A stretch of DNA of 64,000 nt from an uncultured Psychroserpens sp. (GCA_947488655.1 CANKZZ010000003.1:558001-622000), one strand, 5' to 3'. Positions 1 to 9,565 are shown, counted from the stretch's first letter. Made by a program: numbers and translations. The notes: generated by a model not told the origin, from the letters alone.

Positions 1-108
1 TGATTTTACCCATTAATTGATTTGGTTTTATTAATTGTAAAAATACAATTATTTGTGAGTTTTGGAAATTGAAGTTGTTAACAGTTAGTTAAGCCCTTGG
101 CTTTTAAT

Positions 109-531
109 TTAAGCGTTATCTAGTGTCTTTTCTTTTAAGGGTTTAATTAATTTAACTAATTCAATTTCATGCATTTTAGCGACACAAACAATCTCATTTT
201 CTCCTTTAGAATCTTCTATTACAAGTTTGTAAATAGTATCATCTACATAACCAACTGGATTTTTTGCAGAATTAATTATATCAAATGTTTTGGTTTTATG
301 TTGATCTTTAAACCAACCATAGTTTGCTACATAAGTACACTGGTTATGAGAAATTACAATTTCTTACTTACCATATGTATTCAAAAACGAAACACATAAA
401 AGGTAAAAACTTATTAACCCAAAAATAAAAATACTTACAAATAATTTGGCGTGTAATCTTTTTTCTGCGGAAATATAACATATCATGCTAATAACAGGCA
501 GAGTAAATAGAATGAAGCTAAAAACAATCAT
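109..531 (-). pseudogene. Small membrane protein gene interrupted by one in-frame stop
   Basis: On the minus strand one frame runs from an ATG at 531 to a TAA at 109-111, 141 codons, broken only by a TAA at 364-366. The first 55 codons encode two hydrophobic segments (starting MIVFSFILFTLPVIS) separated by a short basic loop. The last 84 codons encode a soluble segment with good coding character (GWFKDQHKTKTFDI, then KNPVGYVDD and VIEDSKGENEIVCV). Frame is kept across the stop, which points to a single nonsense change, or to a sequencing error, in a protein of about 140 aa. Alternatively only the 55-aa two-helix peptide is made. I do not recognise a family. The plus-strand frame over the same bases looks like a shadow. 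Confidence 0.55.
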
Positions 532-648
532 TATAATTCTCGTAAAAATAGGAGAGGGTTCTATATAATGTGAATTTATTATCTATAAGCCTGCAATGAT
601 TTATTTAAAAACCAACACAAAATTGCTGTTAATAATAAGAATACTCTT

Positions 649-1818
649 TTAATTACTTAGGTTAAAAATATAAGATGCTTTTAGTGCTATTACACGAGTA
701 TCTACCTCTAAGTCTAGAGAGTTGTTTACAAAAATAGAATATGTTTGTTGAGAATTTGGTTGATATAGTATGGCCAACTCAAAGGATTTATATAGTTGTA
801 AACCAGCTTCAAAACCATAAGAAAAACTTGAATTTGACCCTGAACTATCTGAAAAAACAGACGCTCTATTTACCTTAAAATCATAATTAGTATAATTGTA
901 TCCAAAGTTAATACGAGCAAAAGGATTTATGTTTTTATCATTTCTAAAATAATATGTAGGTGAAAAATTTAATATAAGTGAACTTCTACTAATATCATAA
1001 TATTCATTTTTAAAAGCTGGAGCAGTATTATAAGATAAAGAAATATCAAAATAAAGCTTACTATATAAATTTTTAAAATATGTTGGAGATGTATTTAAAC
1101 TTAAAAATATAATATATCCTTTATTATTACTTATTGATGGTTCCTGTTGTATACCAGTAATATTAGATTCATAATTATTAAATGTGATACCACCTCCAAA
1201 ATCTAATGTATAAAGTGATTTTAGCTCATTGTATTTTTGATCTCTTATTTGTTTTGTGGTTAATTCATAACCCTCAGAGTATGAAGCACAATTGTTGTAT
1301 TCATTAGTTAATTTAATAACTAGTGTTTTAGTAATATTTTGATTTTTTAATTGCGATCTCACGTTGATGCAATCTTCATAAATTACTGATAAAATACCTA
1401 AATTTCTTTTACTATTGCTTGTGTTATCAAAATTTTCGAGCTTAATAAGCTTTGAATTTTTAGAGAGATTTTGAATATAAAAATCTTTTGATTTTCGATC
1501 ACTGTAAAACGAGGTTTTACCATCAATTATTAAAATTAATGGCTGTATATAGCCATCTGCATATAACGTTTTATAAGTTAGATTGTCTGAATTGATTTTA
1601 AAAACTACATTTTCTAATTGGCTGAGATTAATGATACTATCGCTCTCTGCAAATTTAAAACTAAGTACGTTGTTGTGATCGCTTATTTCGTTAGAAAAGA
1701 ATCCTTCTTTAAATTCTCCATCGGTTAAAACCTCTCCAGGTATTGAATAGGTTTGTGAGAATAAGACATTAATATTTACTACTAATAAGAAGCCAAAAAC
1801 AAGGTAGTTTTTAATCAT
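649..1818 (-). CDS. Outer membrane beta-barrel protein
   Basis: A 389-aa exported protein. I choose the ATG at 1818 because it starts directly at a signal peptide (MIKNYLVFGFLLVV, cut after about VLFSQ); the longer frame to 1890 adds 24 residues with no export character. After an N-terminal soluble half with two cysteines (about 150-190), the C-terminal half alternates aromatic and polar residues in paired strands (for example LYFDISLSYN, PFARINFGYNYTNYDF) and ends in a hydrophobic strand, as in porin-like OMP_b-brl barrels of Bacteroidota. The ligand is unknown. It lies downstream of mutB on the same strand, about 135 bases away, so it probably has its own promoter, though I see no convincing one. 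Confidence 0.7.
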   Translation of the reverse strand: MIKNYLVFGFLLVVNINVLFSQTYSIPGEVLTDGEFKEGFFSNEISDHNNVLSFKFAESDSIINLSQLENVVFKINSDNLTYKTLYADGYIQPLILIIDGKTSFYSDRKSKDFYIQNLSKNSKLIKLENFDNTSNSKRNLGILSVIYEDCINVRSQLKNQNITKTLVIKLTNEYNNCASYSEGYELTTKQIRDQKYNELKSLYTLDFGGGITFNNYESNITGIQQEPSISNNKGYIIFLSLNTSPTYFKNLYSKLYFDISLSYNTAPAFKNEYYDISRSSLILNFSPTYYFRNDKNINPFARINFGYNYTNYDFKVNRASVFSDSSGSNSSFSYGFEAGLQLYKSFELAILYQPNSQQTYSIFVNNSLDLEVDTRVIALKASYIFNLSN

Positions 1819-1952
1819 AGATTTGAGGTTTAAATATGTAAGATTGTTTAAAAAATAAAAATAGGGTAGCAATCTACTATTTAATATCAATTAAGTATTA
1901 ATAATTTAAATATTATTTAGAAGGAATCTTATGATTAGGAAATATTATGAAT

Positions 1953-4073
1953 TTAATCAAGCAAAATCTCTAAAATTTTAATCGCAGCATCACTAATTTT
2001 AGTTCCAGGTCCAAAAACCGCAACTGCACCAGCATCAAATAAATATTGATAATCTTGCTTTGGTATGACGCCTCCAACAATAACCATGATGTCATCACGA
2101 CCGTATTTTTTGAGTTCATTTATAACTTGAGGAACTAACGTCTTATGGCCTGCAGCTAAGGATGATACACCTAGAATATGCACATCGTTTTCAACAGCTT
2201 GCTTAGCAGCTTCTTTTGGAGTTTGAAACAGCGGACCAATATCTACATCAAAACCTACATCTGCGTAACCAGTAGCTACAACCTTGGCTCCACGATCATG
2301 ACCATCTTGTCCCATTTTAGCAATCATGATGCGAGGTCTACGACCGTCTTGCTCTGCAAATTTATCAGCTAGTTCTCTTGCTTTTTGAAAACTACTATCG
2401 TCTTTTATTTCTTTACTATACACTCCCGAAAATGTTTTTATTTGTGCTTTGTAACGTCCAAAAACTTCTTCTAGAGCGTCACTAATCTCTCCTAAAGTTG
2501 CACGTTCTCTGGCAGCATTTACAGCTAAAGCTAATAAATTTTCTTGTTTTGAGCGTGCTGCTTCTGTTAATTTGGCAAGTGCCATCGTTACAGCTTTATT
2601 ATTTCTCGTTGCCTTAATATGTTCTAAACGTTTTATTTGTCCGTTTCTAACTGTTTGATTATCTACTTCTAATGTAGATATTGGGTCTTCCTCGTCTAAA
2701 CGATATTTGTTAACGCCTACAATTACATCCTGATTAGAATCTATTCGAGCTTGTTTTCTAGCAGCAGCCTCTTCAATTCGCAATTTTGGTATGCCTGCTT
2801 CTATGGCTTTAGTCATTCCGCCAAGTTCTTCTACTTCTTCAATCAAACTCCAAGCTTTTTGAGCAATATCATGGGTTAGTTTTTCTACGTAGTAGCTTCC
2901 TGCCCACGGATCTACTGTTTTGGTGATGCCTGTTTCGGCTTGTAAAAATATTTGAGTATTTCTTGCTATTCGAGCAGAAAAATCTGTTGGTAAGGCAATA
3001 GCTTCATCTAAAGCATTTGTATGTAAACTTTGTGTGCCACCAAAGGCAGCTGCGGTAGCTTCTATAGTGGTTCTGGCTACATTATTAAAAGGATCTTGCT
3101 CTGTCAAACTCCAGCCTGAGGTTTGACAATGGGTGCGCAATGCTAATGATTTTTGATTTTTTGGATTAAACTGACTAACTATTTTTGCCCACAACATTCT
3201 TGCTGCACGCATTTTTGCAATTTCCATAAAATGGTTCATACCAATGGCCCAAAAGAAGGATAATCTTGGAGCAAATGTATCTATGTCCATTCCTGCTTCT
3301 AATCCTTTTTTAATATACTCTAACCCATCAGCTAATGTGTATGCCAATTCAATATCACAAGTTGCACCAGCTTCTTGCATGTGATACCCTGAAATACTTA
3401 TACTATTGAACTTTGGCATATTCTTGCTCGTATATTCAAAAATATCTGATATGATTTTCATGGATGGTGTAGGAGGATAGATGTAAGTGTTCCTTACCAT
3501 AAACTCTTTAAGAATATCGTTTTGGATAGTTCCTGCCAAATCTTTTTTATCAACCCCTTGCTCTTCAGCAGCAACAATATAAAACGCCATAATGGGTAAT
3601 ACTGCACCATTCATGGTCATAGAAACCGACATTTTATCTAATGGGATTTGGTCAAATAGAATTTTCATGTCTTCTACCGAGTCTATGGCTACACCAGCTT
3701 TTCCTACATCACCTACAACACGCTCATGGTCTGAATCATAACCTCTATGCGTAGCTAAATCAAACGCTACAGAAAGTCCCTTTTGACCTGCAGCGAGATT
3801 TCTTCTGTAGAATGCATTACTATCTTCGGCTGTCGAAAAACCAGCATATTGTCTAATTGTCCAAGGTCTACGAACATACATTGTAGAATATGGTCCACGA
3901 AGATTTGGCGCTATTCCTGCTGCGAAACCTAAATGCTCTAAATCCTTGAGATCTTCTTTAGAGTAAGAGGATTGTATGTCAATATCTTCGGCTGTTTTAA
4001 ATACAGTTTTATCTTCTTGTTTTAAACTGGAAGTAGTAGAATCTATGGTTATATGTTGTATCTCTTTTCGCAT
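1953..4073 (-). CDS. scpA: Methylmalonyl-CoA mutase, large (catalytic) subunit
   Basis: A 706-aa cytosolic enzyme that interconverts methylmalonyl-CoA and succinyl-CoA using adenosylcobalamin; it links propionate or odd-chain and branched amino-acid breakdown to the TCA cycle. The N-terminal TIM barrel (about 40-550) has the substrate region [20 protein letters not shown]. The C-terminal B12 domain (about 578-706) carries the base-off motif DGHDRG (590-595, axial His592), then GVSSLAAGH and the GG of IVGGV. Length is normal for the family. Its ATG overlaps the stop of the upstream lipoprotein gene by one base (TAATG), so the two are probably translationally coupled. The partner subunit lies at 5374-6735 with two lipoprotein genes between. 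mutB is a synonym. Confidence 0.96.
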   Translation of the reverse strand: MRKEIQHITIDSTTSSLKQEDKTVFKTAEDIDIQSSYSKEDLKDLEHLGFAAGIAPNLRGPYSTMYVRRPWTIRQYAGFSTAEDSNAFYRRNLAAGQKGLSVAFDLATHRGYDSDHERVVGDVGKAGVAIDSVEDMKILFDQIPLDKMSVSMTMNGAVLPIMAFYIVAAEEQGVDKKDLAGTIQNDILKEFMVRNTYIYPPTPSMKIISDIFEYTSKNMPKFNSISISGYHMQEAGATCDIELAYTLADGLEYIKKGLEAGMDIDTFAPRLSFFWAIGMNHFMEIAKMRAARMLWAKIVSQFNPKNQKSLALRTHCQTSGWSLTEQDPFNNVARTTIEATAAAFGGTQSLHTNALDEAIALPTDFSARIARNTQIFLQAETGITKTVDPWAGSYYVEKLTHDIAQKAWSLIEEVEELGGMTKAIEAGIPKLRIEEAAARKQARIDSNQDVIVGVNKYRLDEEDPISTLEVDNQTVRNGQIKRLEHIKATRNNKAVTMALAKLTEAARSKQENLLALAVNAARERATLGEISDALEEVFGRYKAQIKTFSGVYSKEIKDDSSFQKARELADKFAEQDGRRPRIMIAKMGQDGHDRGAKVVATGYADVGFDVDIGPLFQTPKEAAKQAVENDVHILGVSSLAAGHKTLVPQVINELKKYGRDDIMVIVGGVIPKQDYQYLFDAGAVAVFGPGTKISDAAIKILEILLD

Positions 4074-4681
4074 TATCTTACGACTATTTTTTCAATATAT
4101 GAATTGTAATTGGTATTATTAGTAGAAAAAATGTTAATTGAAAATGTTTTATTATTTGATGTAATAATATACATAGTATTAAAATTAGAATACCCATTTT
4201 CATTACTAATTTTATATGTTGCTTTAAAAACCTTAGTTTTTGATAAGCCAGAAAATCCTGCACTTATTTTTTCGCAATACATATTGACTTTTTCGGCATA
4301 ACTACTACATGTGTTTGACATCATGCTCAATAAATAAGATGATTCTTCTTTTGTGAAATCTATATATTCACTCATTTTTACTCCAATTAGTGTAGAGGAA
4401 GAAACATCTTTATAATAATAAATGTTGCCTTTAGAATATTTTAGATAATTAAAATACTGTCTCTCAATATTTTTAGATTCAGAGGGAGGCATTTCATTTA
4501 TAACTTTATCATATTCATCTTCTGAGAAGACTCTAAAGTTTAATGGTAAAAAAAGATCAATATTATCTTTATCTAATGTGTAATAATCTCCTAAAAGTTC
4601 ATTTTCTACTAGAGTTGACTTTGTTTCATTACATGAAATAAGCATGGTTATTATACCTATTAATATTAATCTATTTATCAT
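4073..4681 (-). CDS. Predicted lipoprotein of unknown function
   Basis: A 202-aa protein with a lipoprotein signal peptide ([17 protein letters not shown]; lipid-modified Cys17) and a mature acidic, Ser/Asn/Tyr-rich domain with two further cysteines around [16 protein letters not shown] recognise no family. It sits between the two subunits of methylmalonyl-CoA mutase, starting 2 bases after the stop of the next lipoprotein gene and overlapping the mutB start by one base, so it is an operon member. Nothing in the sequence ties it to the mutase; co-transcription may be incidental. Confidence 0.75.
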   Translation of the reverse strand: MINRLILIGIITMLISCNETKSTLVENELLGDYYTLDKDNIDLFLPLNFRVFSEDEYDKVINEMPPSESKNIERQYFNYLKYSKGNIYYYKDVSSSTLIGVKMSEYIDFTKEESSYLLSMMSNTCSSYAEKVNMYCEKISAGFSGLSKTKVFKATYKISNENGYSNFNTMYIITSNNKTFSINIFSTNNTNYNSYIEKIVVR

Positions 4682-4683
4682 TT

Positions 4684-5352
4684 TTAATGGTTGTGTCCAT
4701 CGTGGTTGGTATGCTCTTTCTCTTCTGTTGGTTCAACTATATTTCCATTTTTAGCATTTAATTCGTTTTCGAAGATTTTTCCGTAGTAAAACGCTAAGGC
4801 AACATAAGTCGCTAGATACTTATCATCTTTCATCCCAAAGGTTTTGCGTCTTAGCTGGCCCTCAATCATTCTAATGCTCATGCTATTTGTAGCAATGAGC
4901 GCACTAAATGTTTTTTGTAATTGCTCATCTTTGATATTGTTGCCAATACATTTAAAGATAGGATGGTTGAAATTTATTTGACTTCCATCAGGATTTGTGG
5001 TCCATAAAGATTCATCTTGTTTTAAGGCCTCTAATACTTTTTTAGAATGTGGAGAAACCATTTTTGTGTAATCTACTTTATTAGCAATAGCTTGGCTTAC
5101 AAATAAACTATAGCCACGAGAAAGTATTGGTTTGCCAGGTGTATAAAAGTTGCCTAAATCTTCTTCAAAAGATTGAACTGCTTCTTGAAATAATTTATTA
5201 TCTACGCCTTCACAATCAACAAGTTTTTGCACACTAGGAAATTTATAATCAAATTCTACAATGTTGATTTGTGTTTGGTCTTTTGTTGCTGATTCTTCTT
5301 TACAAGTAAAAAAGCATAGAGATAAGGCAACTAACGCTAATTTTAATTTCAT
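4684..5352 (-). CDS. Predicted lipoprotein with His-rich C-terminus
   Basis: A 222-aa protein with a lipoprotein signal (MKLKLALVALSLCFFTC; Cys17) and an alpha-helical looking mature part. The C-terminus, HTNHDGHNH, holds four histidines in nine residues and could bind a metal, but that is inference from composition only. Two cysteines occur at VDCEG and FKCIGN. I do not recognise a named domain. It is 21 bases after mutA and 2 bases before the next lipoprotein gene in one transcription unit, an odd cargo between the mutase subunits. Confidence 0.75.
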   Translation of the reverse strand: MKLKLALVALSLCFFTCKEESATKDQTQINIVEFDYKFPSVQKLVDCEGVDNKLFQEAVQSFEEDLGNFYTPGKPILSRGYSLFVSQAIANKVDYTKMVSPHSKKVLEALKQDESLWTTNPDGSQINFNHPIFKCIGNNIKDEQLQKTFSALIATNSMSIRMIEGQLRRKTFGMKDDKYLATYVALAFYYGKIFENELNAKNGNIVEPTEEKEHTNHDGHNH

Positions 5353-5373
5353 GATTGTAATTTTATTGGTTGT

Positions 5374-6735
5374 TTATTCTTTATCTAATCGATCTTGTTC
5401 TAGTGATTCTGCAAGGCGTCTTTCAATGATGGGCTCTATTAAGGTCTTAACAGGATTTGTCTTTATGAAAGGATAAAGTTCTAAGTTATCTTTCATTTTG
5501 TCTTGCATATTTGGATGTTTATTTGTGCCTAGTAGCGTGATGTCACCAGCCATAAATTGTTCATGCTCCTTTGCTATATTTTCTTTTATTTTTTTCTGAA
5601 TCGTGCCAGCTTTAAGCTGTGATAAAAATCCGCCATTTTGCTCTATATCTTTAAATAATTCTAAAGCTTTATCAGATAATTGTGAGGTTAACGACTCTAT
5701 ATAATATGCACCATCAGCTGGGTTATCTACTTTGTCAAAATAGCTTTCATTTTTTAATACCAGCAATTGATTTCGAGCTATGCGTTCTCCAAACTCATTG
5801 TCTTTATGATAAATAGCGTCGTAAGCTAAATTGGTAATTCTATTGGCACCTCCCAAAATAGCACTCATACATTCGGTTGTAGTACGAAGCATATTGGTGT
5901 TATAATCGTAAATTGTTTTATTACGCTTGGTAGGTGTAACATTTATTTGGCAATTAGGGTTGAAACCATACTCATGAGATAAGGTTGCAAACAAAATTCT
6001 AAATGCTCTTAATTTTGCTATTTCAAAAAAATAATTTGTACCTACCGATGCATTTATTATAATCTTAAAATCTTTTTTAAGGGGTGATTTAACTATAGCA
6101 TCTAGATGATTATAATATTCGTTTATATGAGCCAATGTGTATGCTAGCTCTTGTACCATGGTTGCTCCAGCATTTTGATATAAACTGGAATTAATACTTA
6201 ATGTATTGGTTTGACCAATTATAGCTTCTAATTGTAAGTGATCTTCTTTAAGATTTTTAAACCAATTTCCTGTTTTTGCAAGATTGCCAATAATATCAGT
6301 TTGAATAGCTACATTTTTATGTTTTGGGATCGTATTAACGTAATCTGAAGATAAAAAAAGTAATATAAAAGAGATAGGAGTAGAGTTAGGCTCTATATTT
6401 TGTAACAAATCGTCAATATTTATAGTTTCCGAAGAAATTATAAATTCTATACTCTCTGCACCTTTGGCTATGGCGTCTATGGCTTTTTCGTTAGATTTTT
6501 TAGTTTTTGCCACAAATATAGATTGGCAAATTTTAAATTGGGTTACTTTTGAATTTACAGCAATGTGATCTTTTTCAAACTCATCGGCATGATAAAAAGG
6601 TTTTACATTAATACCTTCATTGGTGTGCCAAATTAAGGTTTCGTTATAATCTGCACCTTTTAAGTCGACATGTATTTTTTGCTTCCATTGTTTAGAAGAT
6701 ACGTTATCAAAATCATTAAATAGTGTTTTACTCAT
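5374..6735 (-). CDS. mutA: Methylmalonyl-CoA mutase, small subunit
   Basis: A 453-aa protein with the fold of the mutase barrel (for example YQNAGATMVQELAYTLAHIN, which parallels the large-subunit helix [15 protein letters not shown]). It ends shortly after the barrel and lacks the C-terminal B12-binding domain; no DxHxxG motif is present. This matches the shortened small subunit of the flavobacterial heterodimer, which supports the catalytic large subunit but does not bind cobalamin. It overlaps the upstream divIC-like gene by 8 bases. A copy of the repeated 9-mer TTTCCGAAG lies at 6426-6434, read here as SSET. Confidence 0.93.
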   Translation of the reverse strand: MSKTLFNDFDNVSSKQWKQKIHVDLKGADYNETLIWHTNEGINVKPFYHADEFEKDHIAVNSKVTQFKICQSIFVAKTKKSNEKAIDAIAKGAESIEFIISSETINIDDLLQNIEPNSTPISFILLFLSSDYVNTIPKHKNVAIQTDIIGNLAKTGNWFKNLKEDHLQLEAIIGQTNTLSINSSLYQNAGATMVQELAYTLAHINEYYNHLDAIVKSPLKKDFKIIINASVGTNYFFEIAKLRAFRILFATLSHEYGFNPNCQINVTPTKRNKTIYDYNTNMLRTTTECMSAILGGANRITNLAYDAIYHKDNEFGERIARNQLLVLKNESYFDKVDNPADGAYYIESLTSQLSDKALELFKDIEQNGGFLSQLKAGTIQKKIKENIAKEHEQFMAGDITLLGTNKHPNMQDKMKDNLELYPFIKTNPVKTLIEPIIERRLAESLEQDRLDKE

Positions 6736-7030
6736 CCTTTTGTTCTAGTTTTAGGCTGTCTTCATATTCAATAATGTAAATGTCTTCATTTTCTTTCTTC
6801 ATATAGTATTTCTCGCGCGCCATTTTTTCTATACCTTCATCTGTACTAAGCTCTTTTATTGCCTTATTATCTTTTTCAATCTCATTTCTATAATATGTTT
6901 TTTCATTCTCTAAATCTGTAATATCTTCATTTAGATCTTGATGAATTAATAATGAGTTTGAATCAAAAAATAGCATCCATATTGCGAAAACTACAAATAC
7001 AATTACAAATATGTTTCTAAATTTTTTGAT
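6728..7030 (-). CDS. DivIC/FtsB-type septum formation initiator, start codon unclear
   Basis: A short bitopic protein: an N-terminal membrane segment (FRNIFVIVFVVFAIW), then a charged coiled coil (about DLNEDITDLENEKTYYRNE) and a conserved end ELSTDEGIEKMAREKYYMKK. The family stabilises the FtsQ/FtsL-type division complex. The only ATG, at 6976, starts after the membrane helix and would give an 82-aa protein without an anchor. The frame is open upstream to a TAA inside the udk end, but contains no ATG, GTG or TTG; I place the start tentatively at the ATC at 7030, just after the udk stop. The gene overlaps mutA by 8 bases. Confidence 0.75.
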   Translation of the reverse strand: MKKFRNIFVIVFVVFAIWMLFFDSNSLLIHQDLNEDITDLENEKTYYRNEIEKDNKAIKELSTDEGIEKMAREKYYMKKENEDIYIIEYEDSLKLEQKDE

Positions 7031-7032
7031 GG

Positions 7033-7641
7033 CTAATTGAGTTTTTCGTTAATGATAGTCTTAACTATATTTACTGCTACTGTATTGTATTTATTATTTG
7101 GTATTATTATATCTGCATATTCTTTCATAGGTTCTATAAATTGCTGATGCATAGGCTTTAAAGTCGTTTGATAACGTGATAAAACCTCGTCAATATCACG
7201 ACCACGCTCTGTAATGTCTCTTTTTAATCTCCTAATTAGTCGCTCATCACTGTCTGCATGAACAAATATTTTAATATCAAACATTTTTCGTAATTCTGGG
7301 TTTGTGAGAATTAAAATACCTTCAACAATAATAACCTTTCTAGGTTTAGTTTTTATTGTATCACCTGTTCTATTATGTTTCACAAATGAATATACAGGTT
7401 GATCTATTGCGCGACCTGCTTTCAATTCTTTTAAATGATTTTCTAACAACTCAAAATCTATAGATCTAGGGTGATCAAAATTGATTTTCACGCGTTCTTC
7501 ATAGCTCAAATGCGTGGTATCCATATAATATGAATCTTGAGATATAATCCCAACTTCACCTTCTGGTAGTTCATTAAGTATTTGATTTACAACAGTTGTT
7601 TTACCGCAGCCTGTTCCTCCCGCAATTCCAATAATAAGCAT
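7033..7641 (-). CDS. udk: Uridine kinase
   Basis: A 202-aa soluble P-loop kinase that phosphorylates uridine and cytidine in pyrimidine salvage. Walker A is GGTGCGKTT (8-16). Further family signs are SQDSYYMDTTHLSYEERV, NFDHPRSIDFELL, the VIIVEGILIL strand and the lid-like RRLKRDITERGRDIDEVL. The length is typical. It is followed with no gap by the divIC-like gene and then mutA, an order I recall as common in Flavobacteriaceae. Confidence 0.96.
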   Translation of the reverse strand: MLIIGIAGGTGCGKTTVVNQILNELPEGEVGIISQDSYYMDTTHLSYEERVKINFDHPRSIDFELLENHLKELKAGRAIDQPVYSFVKHNRTGDTIKTKPRKVIIVEGILILTNPELRKMFDIKIFVHADSDERLIRRLKRDITERGRDIDEVLSRYQTTLKPMHQQFIEPMKEYADIIIPNNKYNTVAVNIVKTIINEKLN

Positions 7642-7690
7642 ATATAAAGACTAAAATTTAATGAACAAATTTAGCAATAATGATGTAAAA

Positions 7691-8146
7691 TCAAGGTTGA
7701 ATTTTCGAAACTTCCTCCACTGTGATTAATTTATCATTAGAATTGCCCCAACTATTTGTAATATAGTTCATTATATCTGCAATTTCATCGTCTTCTAATC
7801 CTAAAGGCGCCATAGACCCATTGTAGGTAACACCATTAACAATAATTTCTCCAGATTGACCATATTTTATAGCCTTAATGCTCTCTTGACGTTTATTCAT
7901 TAAATAATCTGATTTAGCTAAAGGAGGAAATGTTTTAGCTACTCCTTTTCCGTTTGGTAAATGACAAGAGACGCAAAAATCGGTATACAAAGATTTACCA
8001 CGAAGCATACTCTCCTTTAATTTTGGGTTTTGGTTTGTAACTTTTTCTTCGGAAATTATAACTTTTGAAATTTCTTTCTTTTTTTCAGAAGAATTACAAG
8101 ATACTATCAGCAGTGTTATTAATGTTGTATAAAATATTCTCATCAT
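7691..8146 (-). CDS. Cytochrome c lipoprotein
   Basis: A 151-aa class I c-type cytochrome on a lipid anchor: signal MMRIFYTTLITLLIVSC (Cys17), a charged linker, the haem-binding motif CVSCH (58-62) and a probable axial Met in GSMAPL (112). It should accept electrons in the periplasm. Its ATG overlaps the end of the sugar dehydrogenase gene by 4 bases, so it is the likely electron acceptor of that enzyme. The linker contains a 9-mer copy at 8047-8055 (read as ISEE). Confidence 0.92.
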   Translation of the reverse strand: MMRIFYTTLITLLIVSCNSSEKKKEISKVIISEEKVTNQNPKLKESMLRGKSLYTDFCVSCHLPNGKGVAKTFPPLAKSDYLMNKRQESIKAIKYGQSGEIIVNGVTYNGSMAPLGLEDDEIADIMNYITNSWGNSNDKLITVEEVSKIQP

Positions 8147-9249
8147 TTTGTTTTAATCAGTTTAACTATTCCTAAATTTTCTATTCCTACGTATATATAA
8201 CCATCTGGACCTTGGTTTATTGATCTCACACGTCCAAGACCATCTAAAAGCCTTTCTTCTTTAATAATTTGACCATCTTTAATATAGCAATTATCTAAAT
8301 ACTCAAATTTTAAAGATCCAACCAAAAGGTTGTTTTCCCAGCCTTTATACTTATCACTAGAGATAAATTCCATCCCACTTGGAGCTATTGATGGCGTCCA
8401 ATAATGTATAGGTTGCTCCATACCTGGTTTTGCGGTCTCATCTGTTATTTTAGTACCAATGTAGTTTACACCATACGTAATTACTGGCCAACCATAATTT
8501 AATCCAGGTTTAATAATATTTATTTCGTCTCCTCCTTTAGGACCATGTTCGTGAGTCCAAATTTCTCGGGTTTCAGGATGAATTACCATACCTTGAGGGT
8601 TTCTATGACCATATGAGTAGATTGCTGTTTTGGCATTATCTTTATCTATAAACGGATTGTCATTAGGTATAGAACCATCATCATTTAAACGGTAAACTTT
8701 ACCGCCATCTCTTGTAATATCTTGTGGATTTTCATCTCTATTACCACGCTCACCAATTGTAAAAAAAAGATAGCCATTATCATCAAATACAATTCGAGAT
8801 CCAAAATGCTGCCCTTTAGTTGTGTTTGGAGATGCCTTATATAACAACTCACTTTCTACTAAAGAATCGTTTTTAAGTTTTGCGCGCATAATCGCTGTAT
8901 GTCCACCTTTTTCTTCACCATCGGTAGAAGAATACGAGAAATAAATCCATCCATTATCTTCATAATTTGGGTGTAACTTTACATCTAATAATCCACCTTG
9001 ACCTCTATTATACACTTTTGGAGCACCTTTAATTTCTGTCTTTACTCCATCTTTGAAGTTTATAATTCGACCTTCTTTTTCATTTATAAGCATTGAACCA
9101 TTTGGCATAAATGTAAAACCCCAAGGGTTAATTAATTCGTTCACAACAAGTTCGTAAGAATGTTCTTTATTTATTGGATTCTTATCTTGTGCACAAGCAA
9201 CAAAGCTTAATAAACCCGTAATAATAAAAGTTTGCAGTAGAAATTTCAT
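8143..9249 (-). CDS. PQQ-dependent sugar dehydrogenase family lipoprotein
   Basis: A 368-aa periplasmic six-bladed propeller of the glucose/sorbosone dehydrogenase (GSDH, YliI/GdhB) family. A lipoprotein signal (MKFLLQTFIITGLLSFVAC, Cys19) precedes the blades: NELINPWGFTFMPNGSMLI, GGLLDVKLHP, GSRIVFDDNGYLFFTIGERG, YSYGHRNPQG, HEHGPKGGDEINII and NYGWP, all characteristic. It probably oxidises an aldose or similar polyol with PQQ and passes electrons to the cytochrome encoded just downstream. The true substrate cannot be told from sequence, and I see no PQQ biosynthesis gene here. Confidence 0.92.
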   Translation of the reverse strand: MKFLLQTFIITGLLSFVACAQDKNPINKEHSYELVVNELINPWGFTFMPNGSMLINEKEGRIINFKDGVKTEIKGAPKVYNRGQGGLLDVKLHPNYEDNGWIYFSYSSTDGEEKGGHTAIMRAKLKNDSLVESELLYKASPNTTKGQHFGSRIVFDDNGYLFFTIGERGNRDENPQDITRDGGKVYRLNDDGSIPNDNPFIDKDNAKTAIYSYGHRNPQGMVIHPETREIWTHEHGPKGGDEINIIKPGLNYGWPVITYGVNYIGTKITDETAKPGMEQPIHYWTPSIAPSGMEFISSDKYKGWENNLLVGSLKFEYLDNCYIKDGQIIKEERLLDGLGRVRSINQGPDGYIYVGIENLGIVKLIKTK

Positions 9250-9284
9250 GAAATTTAATTTTATGTTTAAATTTAATAATAAAA

Positions 9285-9317
9285 GTTGTCAAATTTTAAA
9301 GAAAAGATATATATTTG
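9285..9317 (+). promoter_or_regulatory. Promoter of the tRNA-Pro/tRNA-Arg operon
   Basis: Bacteroidota-type promoter: TTG at 9286-9288 (in GTTGTC) as the -33 element, 21 bases, then TATATTTG at 9310-9317, matching the -7 consensus TAnnTTTG. It lies 54 bases before tRNA-Pro. Confidence 0.75.
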
Positions 9318-9371
9318 CACCTCGAAATTTTGAGTGATATAGTAATTACTTAAAATTAGAGATAACCAATT

Positions 9372-9446
9372 CGGGGTGTAGCGTAGCCCGGTTATCGCGC
9401 CACGTTTGGGACGTGGAGGCCGCAGGTTCGAATCCTGCCACCCCGA
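9372..9446 (+). tRNA. tRNA-Pro (anticodon TGG)
   Basis: 75 bases fold as a complete cloverleaf: acceptor CGGGGTG (9372-9378) with CACCCCG (9439-9445), anticodon stem CCACG/CGTGG with loop TTTGGGA and anticodon TGG at 9407-9409, and T-arm GCAGG-TTCGAAT-CCTGC. Discriminator is A; CCA is not encoded. Confidence 0.97.
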
Positions 9447-9456
9447 CTTTTATTGA

Positions 9457-9530
9457 GGGCTCTTAGCTCAGCTGGATAGAGCACCTCCCTTCTAAGGAGG
9501 CGGTCGAAGGTTCGAATCCTTCAGGGCTCA
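9457..9530 (+). tRNA. tRNA-Arg (anticodon TCT)
   Basis: 74 bases with D-arm TAGCTCAGCTGGATAGAGC, anticodon stem CCTCC/GGAGG with loop CTTCTAA and anticodon TCT at 9491-9493 (reads AGA/AGG), and T-arm GAAGG-TTCGAAT-CCTTC. The acceptor stem pairs GGGCTCT with AGGGCTC using two G-U pairs. CCA is not encoded. It is 10 bases after tRNA-Pro and is surely co-transcribed. Confidence 0.97.
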
Positions 9531-9531
9531 C

Positions 9532-9565
9532 AAAAAGTCTTACCTTAATTGGTAAGACTTTTTTG
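9532..9565 (+). terminator. Terminator of the tRNA operon
   Basis: A hairpin AAAAAGTCTTACC (9532-9544), loop TTAATT, then GGTAAGACTTTTTT ends in a T run two bases after tRNA-Arg. Confidence 0.9.

Noticed and set aside
169-399. Plus-strand frame of 76 codons at the left end
   Set aside because: It lies opposite the broken minus-strand gene, has poor composition (Ile, Asn, Phe from AT-rich antisense) and no start context.
1819-1890. Upstream start at 1890 for the outer membrane protein
   Set aside because: Extra 24 residues precede a complete signal peptide; the ATG at 1818 is better.
1953-7641. Cobalamin riboswitch for the mutase operon
   Set aside because: I found no B12-box-like structured leader upstream of udk or mutA.
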